Assembly (NCBI GenBank): GCA_018267195.1
Contig: JAFDYY010000002.1
Coordinates: forward strand, 80,897 to 144,896
DNA length: 64,000 nucleotides
Direction of reading: 5' to 3'
Source of the DNA: Bacteroidota bacterium
GTDB taxonomy: Bacteria; Bacteroidota; Bacteroidia; Cytophagales; Cyclobacteriaceae
The notes under the pieces are model-generated. The model made no database searches. It was not told the DNA's origin and worked only from the letters and a program-made list of their open reading frames with translations. Shown here in pieces: positions 45,250 to 53,387 of this stretch (within the stretch, counting starts at the first letter, position 1; each line of letters starts with the position of its first letter). The position numbers and the translations under genes are program-made.

Positions 45250-46083
45250 CTAACTCAACCCGCTCAGGAAATCTTTCTCTTCAAAGATTTCGGATTCGAT
45301 GGTAAAATCATCGGCATCTAAAAAGGCCGGGAAGCGGTCGCGGTAGGCCTGCAGTGCGTGGGCATTCAGTTCCAGGGTTTTAATTGCTTCAACACCTTCC
45401 ACTGAAAAAATAGTATCGCCTTTGGGCCCGATAATGGCGCTGTGGCCATTGTAATCAATGCCGTTGCCATCCGTGCCTATGCGGTTTACGCCCACACAAT
45501 AACTTAAATTTTCAATCGCCCGGGCACGAAGTAAAGTTTCCCAGGCTGTAGATCGCACCTGTGGCCAGTTGGCAACATAGACCAAAAGATCGTATGATGA
45601 TTTTTTTAGAGAAGCATTCCAGCGGTTGCGGCTCCACACGGGGAAGCGCAAATCGTAACAGATGAGCGGACAAATTCGCCAGCCTTTCCAATGGCCGATC
45701 AGCAAACTTTCGCCTTGCGCGTACACCGAGTGTTCATCGGCCATGCGGAAGAGATGCCTTTTGTCGTAGGTTTTAAAATTGCCGCCCGGTTCCATCCACA
45801 GCAACCGGTTGTAGTAGCGTTCGTGCACATGGGCAATGAAGCTGCCCAAAATAAGAGCACCCGTTTGGTCGGCCATCTGCTTCATCCATTTAAAGGTGCG
45901 CAGGTTCATCATTTCGGCCAGTTTGTTGGCTCGCATAGTAAAGCCGGTGGTAAACATTTCAGGCAGTACGATTACGTCTGTGGAGCCGGCATGCCATATT
46001 TTTTCTTCAAACATGGCCAAATTAGCCCCGATATCTTCCCAATGGAGGTCGGATTGAATGATGGTAATCTTTAAATCTTGCAT
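45250..46083 (-). CDS. Nitrilase-superfamily amidohydrolase, omega-amidase-like
   Basis: This 277-residue carbon-nitrogen hydrolase has the catalytic triad Glu (VLPEMFTTGF), Lys (TYDKRHLFRMADE) and Cys (PLICYDLRFPVWSR). The sequence is of the Nit2/YafV omega-amidase type, which hydrolyses alpha-ketoglutaramate or alpha-ketosuccinamate. Its placement after an aminotransferase of the glutamine transaminase type supports this, because such transaminases leave ketoglutaramate behind. The ATG at 46083 is preferred over one at 46104. It is the last gene of the def-aminotransferase-nitrilase set and has a strong terminator. Confidence 0.9.
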   Translation of the reverse strand: MQDLKITIIQSDLHWEDIGANLAMFEEKIWHAGSTDVIVLPEMFTTGFTMRANKLAEMMNLRTFKWMKQMADQTGALILGSFIAHVHERYYNRLLWMEPGGNFKTYDKRHLFRMADEHSVYAQGESLLIGHWKGWRICPLICYDLRFPVWSRNRWNASLKKSSYDLLVYVANWPQVRSTAWETLLRARAIENLSYCVGVNRIGTDGNGIDYNGHSAIIGPKGDTIFSVEGVEAIKTLELNAHALQAYRDRFPAFLDADDFTIESEIFEEKDFLSGLS

Positions 46084-46138
46084 GACTTCTAAAACGGAGT
46101 GCAAAGAAACAAATCAATGTAAAGAAAACCTAAACCGG

Positions 46139-47281
46139 TTAAATCCTTTTCAATATTTCACCTGCCTTTTGCAAGGTATCCTCGTTTTTAGCAAAACAAA
46201 AGCGTAGCAACTTATGGTCGGTCAGGTCTTTATAAAAAGCCGAAACGGGTATGGGGGCCAGTTTCATTTCCTTCGTCATCCATTGGGCCATGTCCCGATC
46301 ATTTTTTTGAGAGACACCTTCGTACGAAAGCAGTTGGAAATAACTGCCGTGGCAGGGCAGGGGCTTCAGCGAGGTGCCCTTAATCTGGTGGAGGAAGAAA
46401 TCGCGTTTTTGTTGATAAAAATTTTTGAGGTGTAAGTAATTTTCAGAGTCGGCCATAAAATCAGCTAAGGCCCATTGTACCGGTGTATTGACGCTGAAGG
46501 TGATAAACTGGTGGGCTTTCCGGATTTCATTTGAGAGGATTTCGGGAGCTACCGCATAACCTACTTTCCAGCCGGTGGCATGAAAGGTTTTGCCAAATGA
46601 AAAAATAGCGATGCTGCGGTTAGCCAGGCGGGGGTATTTTAAAACCGATTCATGAATTTGGTTATCAAAAATAATCCGTTCATATACTTCATCACTCAGC
46701 ACAATCAGGTTATGTTCTTCGGCCAGTTCTTGTAAAACTTTGAGGTCGGAAGAACGCAGCACTGAGCCGGCCGGATTATGCGGGGTGTTTACCATGATCA
46801 TCCGCGTATGCGCAGTAATATTTTTCTTTACCTCATCCCAATCAATAGCAAAATGGGGCGGCCATAAATTCAGATGAACCGGTAGGCCTCCGTTCAGCCG
46901 GATGGCCGGGTCGTAGGAGTCGTAGGAAGGATCGAATAATAGTACTTCATCGCCCGGCCGGATGAACGCGGCAATAGATGAAAAGATCGCTTCGGTACCA
47001 CCGGCTGTAATGGTAACATCGGTATCTGCGTTAACCTCCCGCTGATAGGTTTTAAAAATTACGTCACTGATAATTTTTCGAAGTGCCGGTAAGCCGGGCA
47101 TGGGGGCATATTGGTTGTGCCCTTCTTTCATTTTTTGGTAAAGGAGGTCTATTAATTTTTCGGAAACGGAAAAATCTGGGAAGCCTTGCGAGAGGTTGAG
47201 GGCATGGTGCTCCAACGCCATTTTAGACATGATGCTGAAAATGGAGGTACCGATTTCCGGAAGGCGCGAAATAATTTTCAT
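46139..47281 (-). CDS. PLP aminotransferase of the methionine/glutamine transaminase K type
   Basis: This 380-residue fold-type I enzyme resembles E. coli YbdL and mammalian glutamine transaminase K/kynurenine aminotransferase. Motifs: LSQGFPDFSVSEKLID, NQYAPMPGLPALRK, VNTPHNPAGSVL, LSDEVYE and the PLP lysine in FSFGKTFHATGWKVGYA. Likely amino donors are methionine, glutamine or aromatic amino acids. Partnership with the omega-amidase gene 55 bases downstream suggests 2-oxoacid salvage (for example the methionine-salvage product) with glutamine as donor. Kynurenine transamination is possible and would branch from the kmo/kynU route. Its start overlaps the def stop by four bases. Confidence 0.92.
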   Translation of the reverse strand: MKIISRLPEIGTSIFSIMSKMALEHHALNLSQGFPDFSVSEKLIDLLYQKMKEGHNQYAPMPGLPALRKIISDVIFKTYQREVNADTDVTITAGGTEAIFSSIAAFIRPGDEVLLFDPSYDSYDPAIRLNGGLPVHLNLWPPHFAIDWDEVKKNITAHTRMIMVNTPHNPAGSVLRSSDLKVLQELAEEHNLIVLSDEVYERIIFDNQIHESVLKYPRLANRSIAIFSFGKTFHATGWKVGYAVAPEILSNEIRKAHQFITFSVNTPVQWALADFMADSENYLHLKNFYQQKRDFFLHQIKGTSLKPLPCHGSYFQLLSYEGVSQKNDRDMAQWMTKEMKLAPIPVSAFYKDLTDHKLLRFCFAKNEDTLQKAGEILKRI

Positions 47282-47835
47282 CCTTTTTTTAGCGGAGCCG
47301 AAATACGGTATTCGGTATCTACATCGCCCCGGCTGATGTCGGCCAGCTTCCCTTTGAGGGTGCGTTTTTTTAAAGGCGACAAATAATCAATAAATAATTT
47401 TCCTTCAATGTGATCGTACTCGTGCTGGATGATGCGGGCTTTCATGCCGCTAAACTCCTCTTCAAAAGCATTCCAGTTTTCGTCATAATATTTGATCCGA
47501 AGTTTTTCGGGACGCTCTACTTCTTCGCGGATGTTAGGAATGCTCAGGCATCCTTCTTCAAAAGGCCAGGGCAGGCCACGTTCATCCAGCATGACGGGGT
47601 TTACAAAAGTTTTTTTAAAATCTTTCAGGGTGGGCTCATCCTCCAGCGTAGTGCCATCCACCACAAACAAACGGATGCTTTGGCCGATCTGCGGAGCGGC
47701 CAGCCCAATACCTTTTGCGGCATGCATCGTTTCAAACATATCGTTTACCAACTTGGTTAAGTCGGTTCCTTCCTCAAGGTCTTTCGCTTTTTTGCGCAGC
47801 ACCGGGTTGCCATACATTACAATCGGGTAAATCAT
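47278..47835 (-). CDS. def: Peptide deformylase
   Basis: This 185-residue metalloenzyme removes the N-formyl group from new proteins. All three motifs are present: GIGLAAPQIG, EEGCLSIP with the metal Cys, and QHEYDHIEG with the two metal His and catalytic Glu. The length is normal. Co-transcribed with the downstream aminotransferase through an ATGA overlap, an unusual partner. Confidence 0.97.
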   Translation of the reverse strand: MIYPIVMYGNPVLRKKAKDLEEGTDLTKLVNDMFETMHAAKGIGLAAPQIGQSIRLFVVDGTTLEDEPTLKDFKKTFVNPVMLDERGLPWPFEEGCLSIPNIREEVERPEKLRIKYYDENWNAFEEEFSGMKARIIQHEYDHIEGKLFIDYLSPLKKRTLKGKLADISRGDVDTEYRISAPLKKG

Positions 47836-47853
47836 ATTTTAAAAAATAAAATA

Positions 47854-47861
47854 CAAAAATA
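47854..47861 (-). promoter_or_regulatory. Candidate -7 element for def
   Basis: Minus-strand TATTTTTG fits TAnnTTTG, 19 bases upstream of the def ATG, and lies in the 41-base gap after ruvX. No -33 TTG was found. Confidence 0.35.
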
Positions 47862-47876
47862 AGGAAGGAGAACGAC

Positions 47877-48308
47877 TTATGAAGAGGGGGTGCTCCGGCT
47901 CTTGGCTTGCAGAAAGTCTTGCAAAATTAATACGGCACTGATCTTGTCCACATGGCCTTTTACCTGGCGGTCTTTTTTTTTCATGCCGCCTATTATCATA
48001 GCTTGTTGTGCCATCGATGAGGTGAAACGTTCATCGGCTTCATGGAGAGGCAACTGAGGGAATAATTTTTTAAACTGAGCGATAAAACTCCGAACAGCTG
48101 CCGCGTTGGAGGAGTCTGTATTATCCAGCTTTTTTGGCATGCCGATGACCGCTTCGCTAATGGTCTCTTTTTCAAAATAGTTTTTTAAATAAGGAATAAG
48201 TTGAGCGGAATCTACGGTATCCAGAGCGGTAGCAATAATTTGCAAGGGGTCGGTTACGGCCAGGCCGGTTCGTTTGGTGCCGTAGTCAATCGCTAAAATA
48301 CGCGGCAT
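47877..48308 (-). CDS. ruvX: Pre-16S rRNA nuclease / Holliday junction resolvase-like RuvX (YqgF)
   Basis: This 143-residue RNase H-fold protein begins ILAIDYGTKRTGLAVTDPLQ, the hallmark of YqgF. VIGMPKKLDNTDSSNA, the catalytic Glu in EADERFTSS and DKISAVLILQDFL follow. The E. coli member trims the 16S rRNA 5' end; Holliday junction cleavage was proposed from fold. It starts ten bases after the hemerythrin-domain gene. Confidence 0.92.
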   Translation of the reverse strand: MPRILAIDYGTKRTGLAVTDPLQIIATALDTVDSAQLIPYLKNYFEKETISEAVIGMPKKLDNTDSSNAAAVRSFIAQFKKLFPQLPLHEADERFTSSMAQQAMIIGGMKKKDRQVKGHVDKISAVLILQDFLQAKSRSTPSS

Positions 48309-48317
48309 GAATTGAGG

Positions 48318-49076
48318 CTAATTCCATTTTGATTTTTCTGAAAGCTCTATTTTAACCCGGCTTTCCAGCAACAAAGCTTTCGGAAAAAGGATTTCGTTTT
48401 CTATGCGGGCGTGGGCTTTCAGGTTTTTTTCAAATTCCAGCAGCTCGGCAAAAATAATTTTAACATGCACCGGGGCATCTTTGGTTAAAAAATAATCCTG
48501 GGTAATTTTCCGTATGCCCTGCATCTCATCGTCATGCACTTCATGATCCAGCGCGCATTGCTGAAGAGAAGATTTTTCCATGGCATAATAGAGGCGGGCA
48601 GGGTGATAGTTCCCGCCAATGGCCCGCTCCAGCGACTGGATGTAGCGGAACAGCGTGTCCTCTTCTTCATAGATATGCTGTATAAAGTCTTCCATGAAAA
48701 GAGGGAATAAAATTTTTAAATCTTTTTCGATCGTTTCATAAGCCGGGTGCTCTGCCTTAAAATTTTGGATGAGCCGGTGAATGAATGGCAACTTATGTTT
48801 GATGAAGAGATAGTGCGCGTGCCGGAGATATTCGATGATCAGATCAATTTGGTAAGAGAACAACGGCAGTTCATCTTCCGGATATTGCTCTTTGGAAAAA
48901 CGCAAACCCTGAACAATTTTTTCCGTGGCGATTCCCTTTTTCCGGCAAACATCGTCCAGCGTTTGGTTGGGGTATTCGTAAAAAGGAATGCCTAACGCGT
49001 AAAGCGCACGCGCCAGCAGATGATCCTGATTGACCAGTTCATAGATAGACTTGTTCAATAAATCGTCTGCTTCCAT
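48318..49076 (-). CDS. Hemerythrin-domain protein with degenerate ScdA/YtfE N-terminus
   Basis: This 252-residue protein resembles Ric/ScdA/YtfE di-iron repair proteins. The C-terminal four-helix hemerythrin part supplies His/Glu ligands (LIEYLRHAHYLFIKHKLPFIH, split by the Lys; FIQHIYEEEDTLF; CALDHEVHDDEM; HARIENEILFPKA). The N-terminal ScdA_N domain normally holds a Cys-Cys pair after the ..GID/I.. turn; here that stretch reads ALGIPFYEYPNQTL and no cysteine pair is present. Iron binding by the second domain is likely retained. The protein may sense or store oxygen, NO or iron rather than repair clusters. It is divergent from ruvB. Confidence 0.82.
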   Translation of the reverse strand: MEADDLLNKSIYELVNQDHLLARALYALGIPFYEYPNQTLDDVCRKKGIATEKIVQGLRFSKEQYPEDELPLFSYQIDLIIEYLRHAHYLFIKHKLPFIHRLIQNFKAEHPAYETIEKDLKILFPLFMEDFIQHIYEEEDTLFRYIQSLERAIGGNYHPARLYYAMEKSSLQQCALDHEVHDDEMQGIRKITQDYFLTKDAPVHVKIIFAELLEFEKNLKAHARIENEILFPKALLLESRVKIELSEKSKWN

Positions 49077-49133
49077 AAAAAGTAAAGATAGACCAGCCGT
49101 TTTGCTGGCACAAGGGATTGCTCAACTATTATC

Positions 49134-49141
49134 TATCTTTG
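49134..49141 (+). promoter_or_regulatory. Candidate -7 element (TATCTTTG) for ruvB
   Basis: TATCTTTG fits TAnnTTTG and lies 13 bases before the ATG at 49154. The nearest upstream TTGs (49118 and 49102) give spacings of 13 and 29 bases, outside the usual range. Confidence 0.4.
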
Positions 49142-49153
49142 AACACTATTTTT

Positions 49154-50179
49154 ATGCGCGAAGATTATTTAAAAGGCGACAATGAAACCCTCGATGCAGG
49201 CGAAAAAGAAGTGGAACGTGCCCTGCGCCCGCTTTCATTTAATGATTTTACAGGCCAGCAAAAGGTAACGGATAATATTAAGGTGTTTGTAATGGCCGCC
49301 AAACAGCGTAGCGAGCCGTTAGATCATGTGTTGCTGCATGGCCCTCCGGGTTTAGGCAAAACCACGCTCTCTTTTATTATAGCTAACGAATTAGGATCGA
49401 ATATAAAAATTACGTCAGGCCCGGTGCTCGACAAACCCAGCGACCTGGCGGGGCTGCTCACCAACCTGGAATCGCACGATGTATTGTTCATAGATGAAAT
49501 ACACCGGCTTAATCCGATCGTAGAAGAATACTTGTATTCGGCCATGGAAGATTTCCGCATAGACATCCTGCTCGACAGCGGCCCCAATGCACGCTCTGTA
49601 CAGATCGGCTTAAATCCGTTTACATTGATAGGCGCCACCACCCGGGCCGGATTGCTGACATCCCCCTTGCGTGCCCGGTTTGGCATCAATGCCCGGTTAG
49701 AATATTACGATTCGCCACTGCTGACTAAAATTGTAAAACGGTCTTCTGCCATTTTGAATACAACTATTGAAGAAGACGCAGCATTTGAAATAGCCAGACG
49801 GAGCCGGGGCACTCCACGCATTGCCAATAATTTATTAAGACGCACCCGCGATTTTGCCCAGATCAAAGGAAACGGAACCATTACCAAACCCATTGCCCAG
49901 CTTGCCCTGAAGGCATTGGATGTGGATGAAAACGGACTCGATGAAATGGATAACCGAATCCTGAGCACGATCATCGAAAAATTTAAAGGAGGACCGGTAG
50001 GGCTAACCACCATTGCGACAGCCGTGGCGGAGGAAGCCGAAACCATTGAAGAGGTATATGAACCATTTTTAATTCAGGAAGGATACATTAAACGCACCTC
50101 GCGCGGGCGCGAAGCCACTGAACGGGCTTACAACCATCTGAAAATACCAAGACCAAAGACACAAGGTTTGTTTGATTGA
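49154..50179 (+). CDS. ruvB: Holliday junction branch migration ATPase RuvB
   Basis: This 341-residue AAA+ motor drives branch migration with RuvA. Motifs: [14 protein letters not shown], Walker [15 protein letters not shown], Walker B FIDEIHRL, sensor [18 protein letters not shown] with the arginine finger, and the C-terminal winged helix ([21 protein letters not shown]). The ATG at 49154 gives the normal short N-terminus; an upstream ATG at 49118 adds hydrophobic residues with no family counterpart. Confidence 0.97.
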   Translation: MREDYLKGDNETLDAGEKEVERALRPLSFNDFTGQQKVTDNIKVFVMAAKQRSEPLDHVLLHGPPGLGKTTLSFIIANELGSNIKITSGPVLDKPSDLAGLLTNLESHDVLFIDEIHRLNPIVEEYLYSAMEDFRIDILLDSGPNARSVQIGLNPFTLIGATTRAGLLTSPLRARFGINARLEYYDSPLLTKIVKRSSAILNTTIEEDAAFEIARRSRGTPRIANNLLRRTRDFAQIKGNGTITKPIAQLALKALDVDENGLDEMDNRILSTIIEKFKGGPVGLTTIATAVAEEAETIEEVYEPFLIQEGYIKRTSRGREATERAYNHLKIPRPKTQGLFD

Positions 50180-50223
50180 ATATGATAAGATTGCCCAAAG
50201 ATTGGGGATCAAGCGAAAGGTAA

Positions 50224-51207
50224 TCAGTTTTTCTTTTTTGCAGCGATCATGTTACTCACCACAAAACTGATTACCCCCAATACAATCATCAGCAGCGTTT
50301 GCCAGGCGTGAAATACAAAGACAAACGCTACGGCATCGGCTTGGGCAACCTGGTACAGCGAAGTGAGTGCCAACGGCACCAACACATGGTAAGAACCTGT
50401 GCCTCCGGGCAAGGGCGCGGCCATGGCAATGGAGCCCACCGCAAACAAAGTAACGACAGCCCGAAATCCCAAGTGGTTCGTTTCAGGAAAAGCCATTAGC
50501 ACCAGGTAACTCATCAGAAAATACAGGGCCCAAATGGCAAGTGAATAAAATACAAATAGCCATTTTTTCTTGAGTTGAAAAACGGATAACAATCCATCTT
50601 TAAATCCGATAATCACTTTTTGCAGCTTCTCATTCTTTCTTAAAAAGAAGAGAACCAGAAAAAATAAAATACCCAAAACCGCTGCCGCCCAGAACCACCA
50701 AGGAACCGAAACATTTTCTGAAGAGAAAGGCAGTGCGTTTAAAAAGTTTTTTAGTTTTCCCCACTCCAGGTAAAAGGAGAAAATGATCAGGAAAAGCAGG
50801 CATATAACATCGGCAATCCGTTCGGTTACTACGGTGCCAAAAGAAACTTCTACCGGAGTTTTTTCCAGTTGGTAAAGAGAATAACACCGCGATATTTCTC
50901 CGCCCCGGGGCACGGCCAGGTTTACCAGGTAGCCGGTCATCAGCGCCCAAAAACTATTGGTTGTTTTTACTACATGCCCGGTGGGCACCAGCAACATTTT
51001 CCAGCGCAGCGCACGCAACACGTGGCTAAGGACGGCAGTAAAAGCCATTAGCCACAAATATATTTTGTTGCTTTTCAGCCACGCTTGCCAAAGGTAATCG
51101 AACTTGCTTTCGCCCGCTACTTGCAGCCCACGCAAAGAAAGCCACAACAATAAACCGGTAACCCCGATCATCAGCACATAGCGTGTAGCAGATTTTATTT
51201 TTTGCAT
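50224..51207 (-). CDS. Flippase-like LPG synthase TM-domain protein (UPF0104)
   Basis: This 327-residue inner-membrane protein has about eight membrane segments and the UPF0104/YbhN motifs: RALRWKMLLVP, YLVNLAVPRGGEISRCYSL, ERIADVICLLFLII and GSIAMAAPLPGGTGSYH. The family is related to the flippase half of MprF; substrate unknown, without the C-terminal aminoacyl-lipid synthase domain. Its ATG overlaps the panD stop by one base (TGATG), so it is translated from the pantothenate operon, a conserved but unexplained association. Confidence 0.85.
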   Translation of the reverse strand: MQKIKSATRYVLMIGVTGLLLWLSLRGLQVAGESKFDYLWQAWLKSNKIYLWLMAFTAVLSHVLRALRWKMLLVPTGHVVKTTNSFWALMTGYLVNLAVPRGGEISRCYSLYQLEKTPVEVSFGTVVTERIADVICLLFLIIFSFYLEWGKLKNFLNALPFSSENVSVPWWFWAAAVLGILFFLVLFFLRKNEKLQKVIIGFKDGLLSVFQLKKKWLFVFYSLAIWALYFLMSYLVLMAFPETNHLGFRAVVTLFAVGSIAMAAPLPGGTGSYHVLVPLALTSLYQVAQADAVAFVFVFHAWQTLLMIVLGVISFVVSNMIAAKKKN

Positions 51208-51554
51208 CAGGCCAAAGTATTATCGGGAGTTGGAAACACAAGAGCGGGTTTAAATTTCTTAGCCTCCTCCCATTCCATCGAAGCGTAGGAGATGACGATC
51301 ACCACATCGCCCACCTGAGCTTTTCGGGCCGCGGGGCCATTCAGGCAAACCGTGCCGCTGTGGCGCTCACCTTTAATGACATAGGTTTCCAAACGCTCTC
51401 CGTTATTAATATTTACGATCTGCACTTTCTCCCCCTCTATCAGGTTGGCAGCTTCCATCAACGCTTCGTCTATCGTGATGCTCCCCACATAATGCAATTC
51501 GGCTTGAGTAATTTTTACGCGGTGTATTTTTGATTTCAGAACGTCAACTCGCAT
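51207..51554 (-). CDS. panD: Aspartate 1-decarboxylase
   Basis: This 115-residue pyruvoyl enzyme makes beta-alanine for pantothenate. It is made as a pro-enzyme that cleaves itself between Gly24 and Ser25 ([12 protein letters not shown]). [13 protein letters not shown] is also typical. The gene overlaps panC upstream by 11 bases and the flippase-like gene downstream by one base. The C-terminal tail from about residue 95 ([11 protein letters not shown]...) is normal length. Confidence 0.96.
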   Translation of the reverse strand: MRVDVLKSKIHRVKITQAELHYVGSITIDEALMEAANLIEGEKVQIVNINNGERLETYVIKGERHSGTVCLNGPAARKAQVGDVVIVISYASMEWEEAKKFKPALVFPTPDNTLA

Positions 51555-52383
51555 GCATCAATAAATTATCAATTAATCTTACTTCACCCACAAAGGCGGC
51601 TATTAAAAGAACTGTGTTGGCTGAAACGTGGTTGGCCGGCATTAAGTTTTCGGTATCAGCCCATTCAAAGTATTCTAACTTTAAGTTGGCCACAATATCA
51701 AAGTTTTTTTGAACGACTTCTTTTACATTTTCTATTTTTTCACCCCGAAGGAGTAATTTTTTTGCTTCGCTAAGCGAGCGATACAAAAGGGCCGCCTGAA
51801 CTCGTTCGGCCTCACTCAGCCTCCGGTTTCTTGATGACATAGCCAAGCCATCGGCTTCGCGGATAATCGGCATCTGTTTCAGTGTCAGATTAAATTTAAG
51901 TTCGGTCACCAGTTTTTCAATAATTTTAAATTGCTGAAAATCTTTTTGCCCAAAATAGGCAGTAGTAGGATTTACGATATGAAACAATTTAGATACCACT
52001 AAAGCAACACCACTAAAATGGCCCGGCCTGAATTGGCCTTCGAGAATTTTATCAAGCGTACCGAAATCGAACGTTACGATTGATTTTTGTTCGTACATCG
52101 TGTTAACTTCCGGGGCGAACAAAACATCGCAGCCGGCATCGGCCAGCAGGCGGCAATCTTGCTCCCAAGGGCGGGGGTATTTCTCCAGATCTATTGGGTT
52201 ATTAAATTGAACCGGGTTTACAAAAACAGAGCAAACAGTAAGTGCATTTTCCTTTTTTGATGCTTCGATAAGCGATAAATGCCCCGCATGCAGGGCGCCC
52301 ATAGTAGGAACCAAGCCCACCGCAGAGGTGGCTTTTTCTTTCAGAAAAGCCTTTAAAGGTGCGATCTCTTTAAAAATTTCCAT
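51544..52383 (-). CDS. panC: Pantothenate synthetase
   Basis: This 279-residue enzyme joins pantoate and beta-alanine with ATP. The HIGH-like motif is in [33 protein letters not shown] and the loop [10 protein letters not shown] are also present. The ATG at 52383 starts [14 protein letters not shown]; a longer frame to 52410 lacks family counterpart. It leads the panC-panD-flippase operon, in which PanD makes the beta-alanine used by PanC. Confidence 0.97.
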   Translation of the reverse strand: MEIFKEIAPLKAFLKEKATSAVGLVPTMGALHAGHLSLIEASKKENALTVCSVFVNPVQFNNPIDLEKYPRPWEQDCRLLADAGCDVLFAPEVNTMYEQKSIVTFDFGTLDKILEGQFRPGHFSGVALVVSKLFHIVNPTTAYFGQKDFQQFKIIEKLVTELKFNLTLKQMPIIREADGLAMSSRNRRLSEAERVQAALLYRSLSEAKKLLLRGEKIENVKEVVQKNFDIVANLKLEYFEWADTENLMPANHVSANTVLLIAAFVGEVRLIDNLLMHAS

Positions 52384-52407
52384 GTTTTCGGCTGTTGCGA
52401 AAGGGCG

Positions 52408-52415
52408 CAAATATA
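52408..52415 (-). promoter_or_regulatory. Candidate -7 element for panC
   Basis: Minus-strand TATATTTG fits TAnnTTTG, 25 bases upstream of the panC ATG. No -33 TTG at proper spacing was found. Confidence 0.35.
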
Positions 52416-52437
52416 GTCCTATTGTTTTAAGGTAATA

Positions 52438-52468
52438 TTGATAAAAGGCTATATTTTCCGTACCTTTG
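52438..52468 (+). promoter_or_regulatory. Well-formed Bacteroidota promoter (TTG-N20-TACCTTTG)
   Basis: TTG at 52438-52440 and TACCTTTG at 52461-52468 are 20 bases apart, exactly the consensus layout. The predicted leader to the ATG at 52505 is about 30 bases. This is the clearest promoter in the window. Confidence 0.6.
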
Positions 52469-52504
52469 CTTCCCGTTTTCTTTGACTAAATAAAATCAAC
52501 CGAT

Positions 52505-53308
52505 ATGTCTAAAATCCGCATCCTTTATGTAGCCAGCGAAATCAATCCATTCCTTCAAACTACTGAAGTGGCTGAGTTTGTACGCAAATTACCTCAGGCT
52601 ATGCAAGAACGAGGAATGGAGATCCGCATATTAGTGCCCAGGTTCGGGCTGATTAATGAACGAAAAAACCGGTTGCATGAGGTGGTCAGGCTTTCGGGGA
52701 TTAACATTGCTGTGGGCGATGAAGAAAAACCGCTGATCATTAAAGTAGCGTCAATTCCCAATGCTAAACTACAGGTCTATTTTATAGACAACGAAGATTA
52801 TTTTCATCGCAAGTCGGTTTTTCACGATAAAGAAAATCGCTTCTTTGAAGATAATGATGAGCGGGCTATTTTCTTTTGCAAAGGCGTGATAGAAACTGTG
52901 CGCAAATTAGGCTGGGGCCCGGATATTGTTCATTGCAACGACTGGATCACCAGTTTTATTCCGCTGTACCTGAAATCCACGTATAAAAACGACCCATTGT
53001 TTAAAAACTCTAAAACTGTTTTTACTATTTACAACAACGGGTTCTCTCACAAATTTAAAGGCGACCTGATGGGTAAAGTGCGCATGCTGGATATTGAAGA
53101 CAACATGCTGGGGCATTTAAAGTCGGGCGATTATGAAGGCTTTATAAAATTAGGAGCACAATGGGCCGATGTAGTAAACGTAGCTGGCGATGGTAAAAAA
53201 CTGGAAGGATTGGTAAAAAAAATAAAAGAGAAAAAAATAGCCAACATCGAAAAATCGGAAGACTACACCGAGGAGTTTTACAACCTCTACACCGAGTTGG
53301 TAGGGTAA
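52505..53308 (+). CDS. Stand-alone N-terminal half of a GT5 starch/glycogen synthase
   Basis: This 267-residue protein matches only the N-terminal Rossmann domain of GT5 glycogen/starch synthases: ILYVASEINPF, RGMEIRILVPRFG, the insert DNEDYFHRKSVF, PDIVHCNDWITSFIPLYLK and TVFTIYNNGFSHKFKGD. The donor-binding KTGGL loop is replaced by LQTTEV, and the C-terminal catalytic domain is absent. The last ~40 residues are a Lys/Glu-rich helix. Catalysis of glucan synthesis is therefore unlikely; a regulatory or binding role is possible. It has the best promoter and one of the best terminators in the window, so it is not a decaying gene. Divergent from panC. Confidence 0.85.
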   Translation: MSKIRILYVASEINPFLQTTEVAEFVRKLPQAMQERGMEIRILVPRFGLINERKNRLHEVVRLSGINIAVGDEEKPLIIKVASIPNAKLQVYFIDNEDYFHRKSVFHDKENRFFEDNDERAIFFCKGVIETVRKLGWGPDIVHCNDWITSFIPLYLKSTYKNDPLFKNSKTVFTIYNNGFSHKFKGDLMGKVRMLDIEDNMLGHLKSGDYEGFIKLGAQWADVVNVAGDGKKLEGLVKKIKEKKIANIEKSEDYTEEFYNLYTELVG

Positions 53309-53329
53309 AGCATTAGGCACTAAACAACC

Positions 53330-53364
53330 AAGTCAGGTAAGTTTTTTTACCTGACTTTTTTTAT
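53330..53364 (+). terminator. Strong intrinsic terminator
   Basis: AAGTCAGGTAA (53330-53340) and TTACCTGACTT (53347-53357) form an 11-bp perfect stem with a 6-base loop, followed by TTTTTTATTTTT. It ends the half starch synthase gene 22 bases after its stop. Confidence 0.9.
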
Positions 53365-53369
53365 TTTTG
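53362..53369 (+). promoter_or_regulatory. Candidate -7 element (TATTTTTG) for glmS
   Basis: TATTTTTG fits TAnnTTTG, 19 bases before the glmS ATG, and overlaps the T-tract of the preceding terminator. No -33 TTG was seen. No glmS ribozyme fits in the short leader. Confidence 0.3.
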
Positions 53370-53387
53370 ATTTTTAAATAAAGGGAT

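Noticed and set aside
53310..53387. glmS ribozyme upstream of glmS
   Set aside because: The leader is short and filled by the previous gene's terminator; no ribozyme core is visible, and the class is mainly found in Firmicutes.
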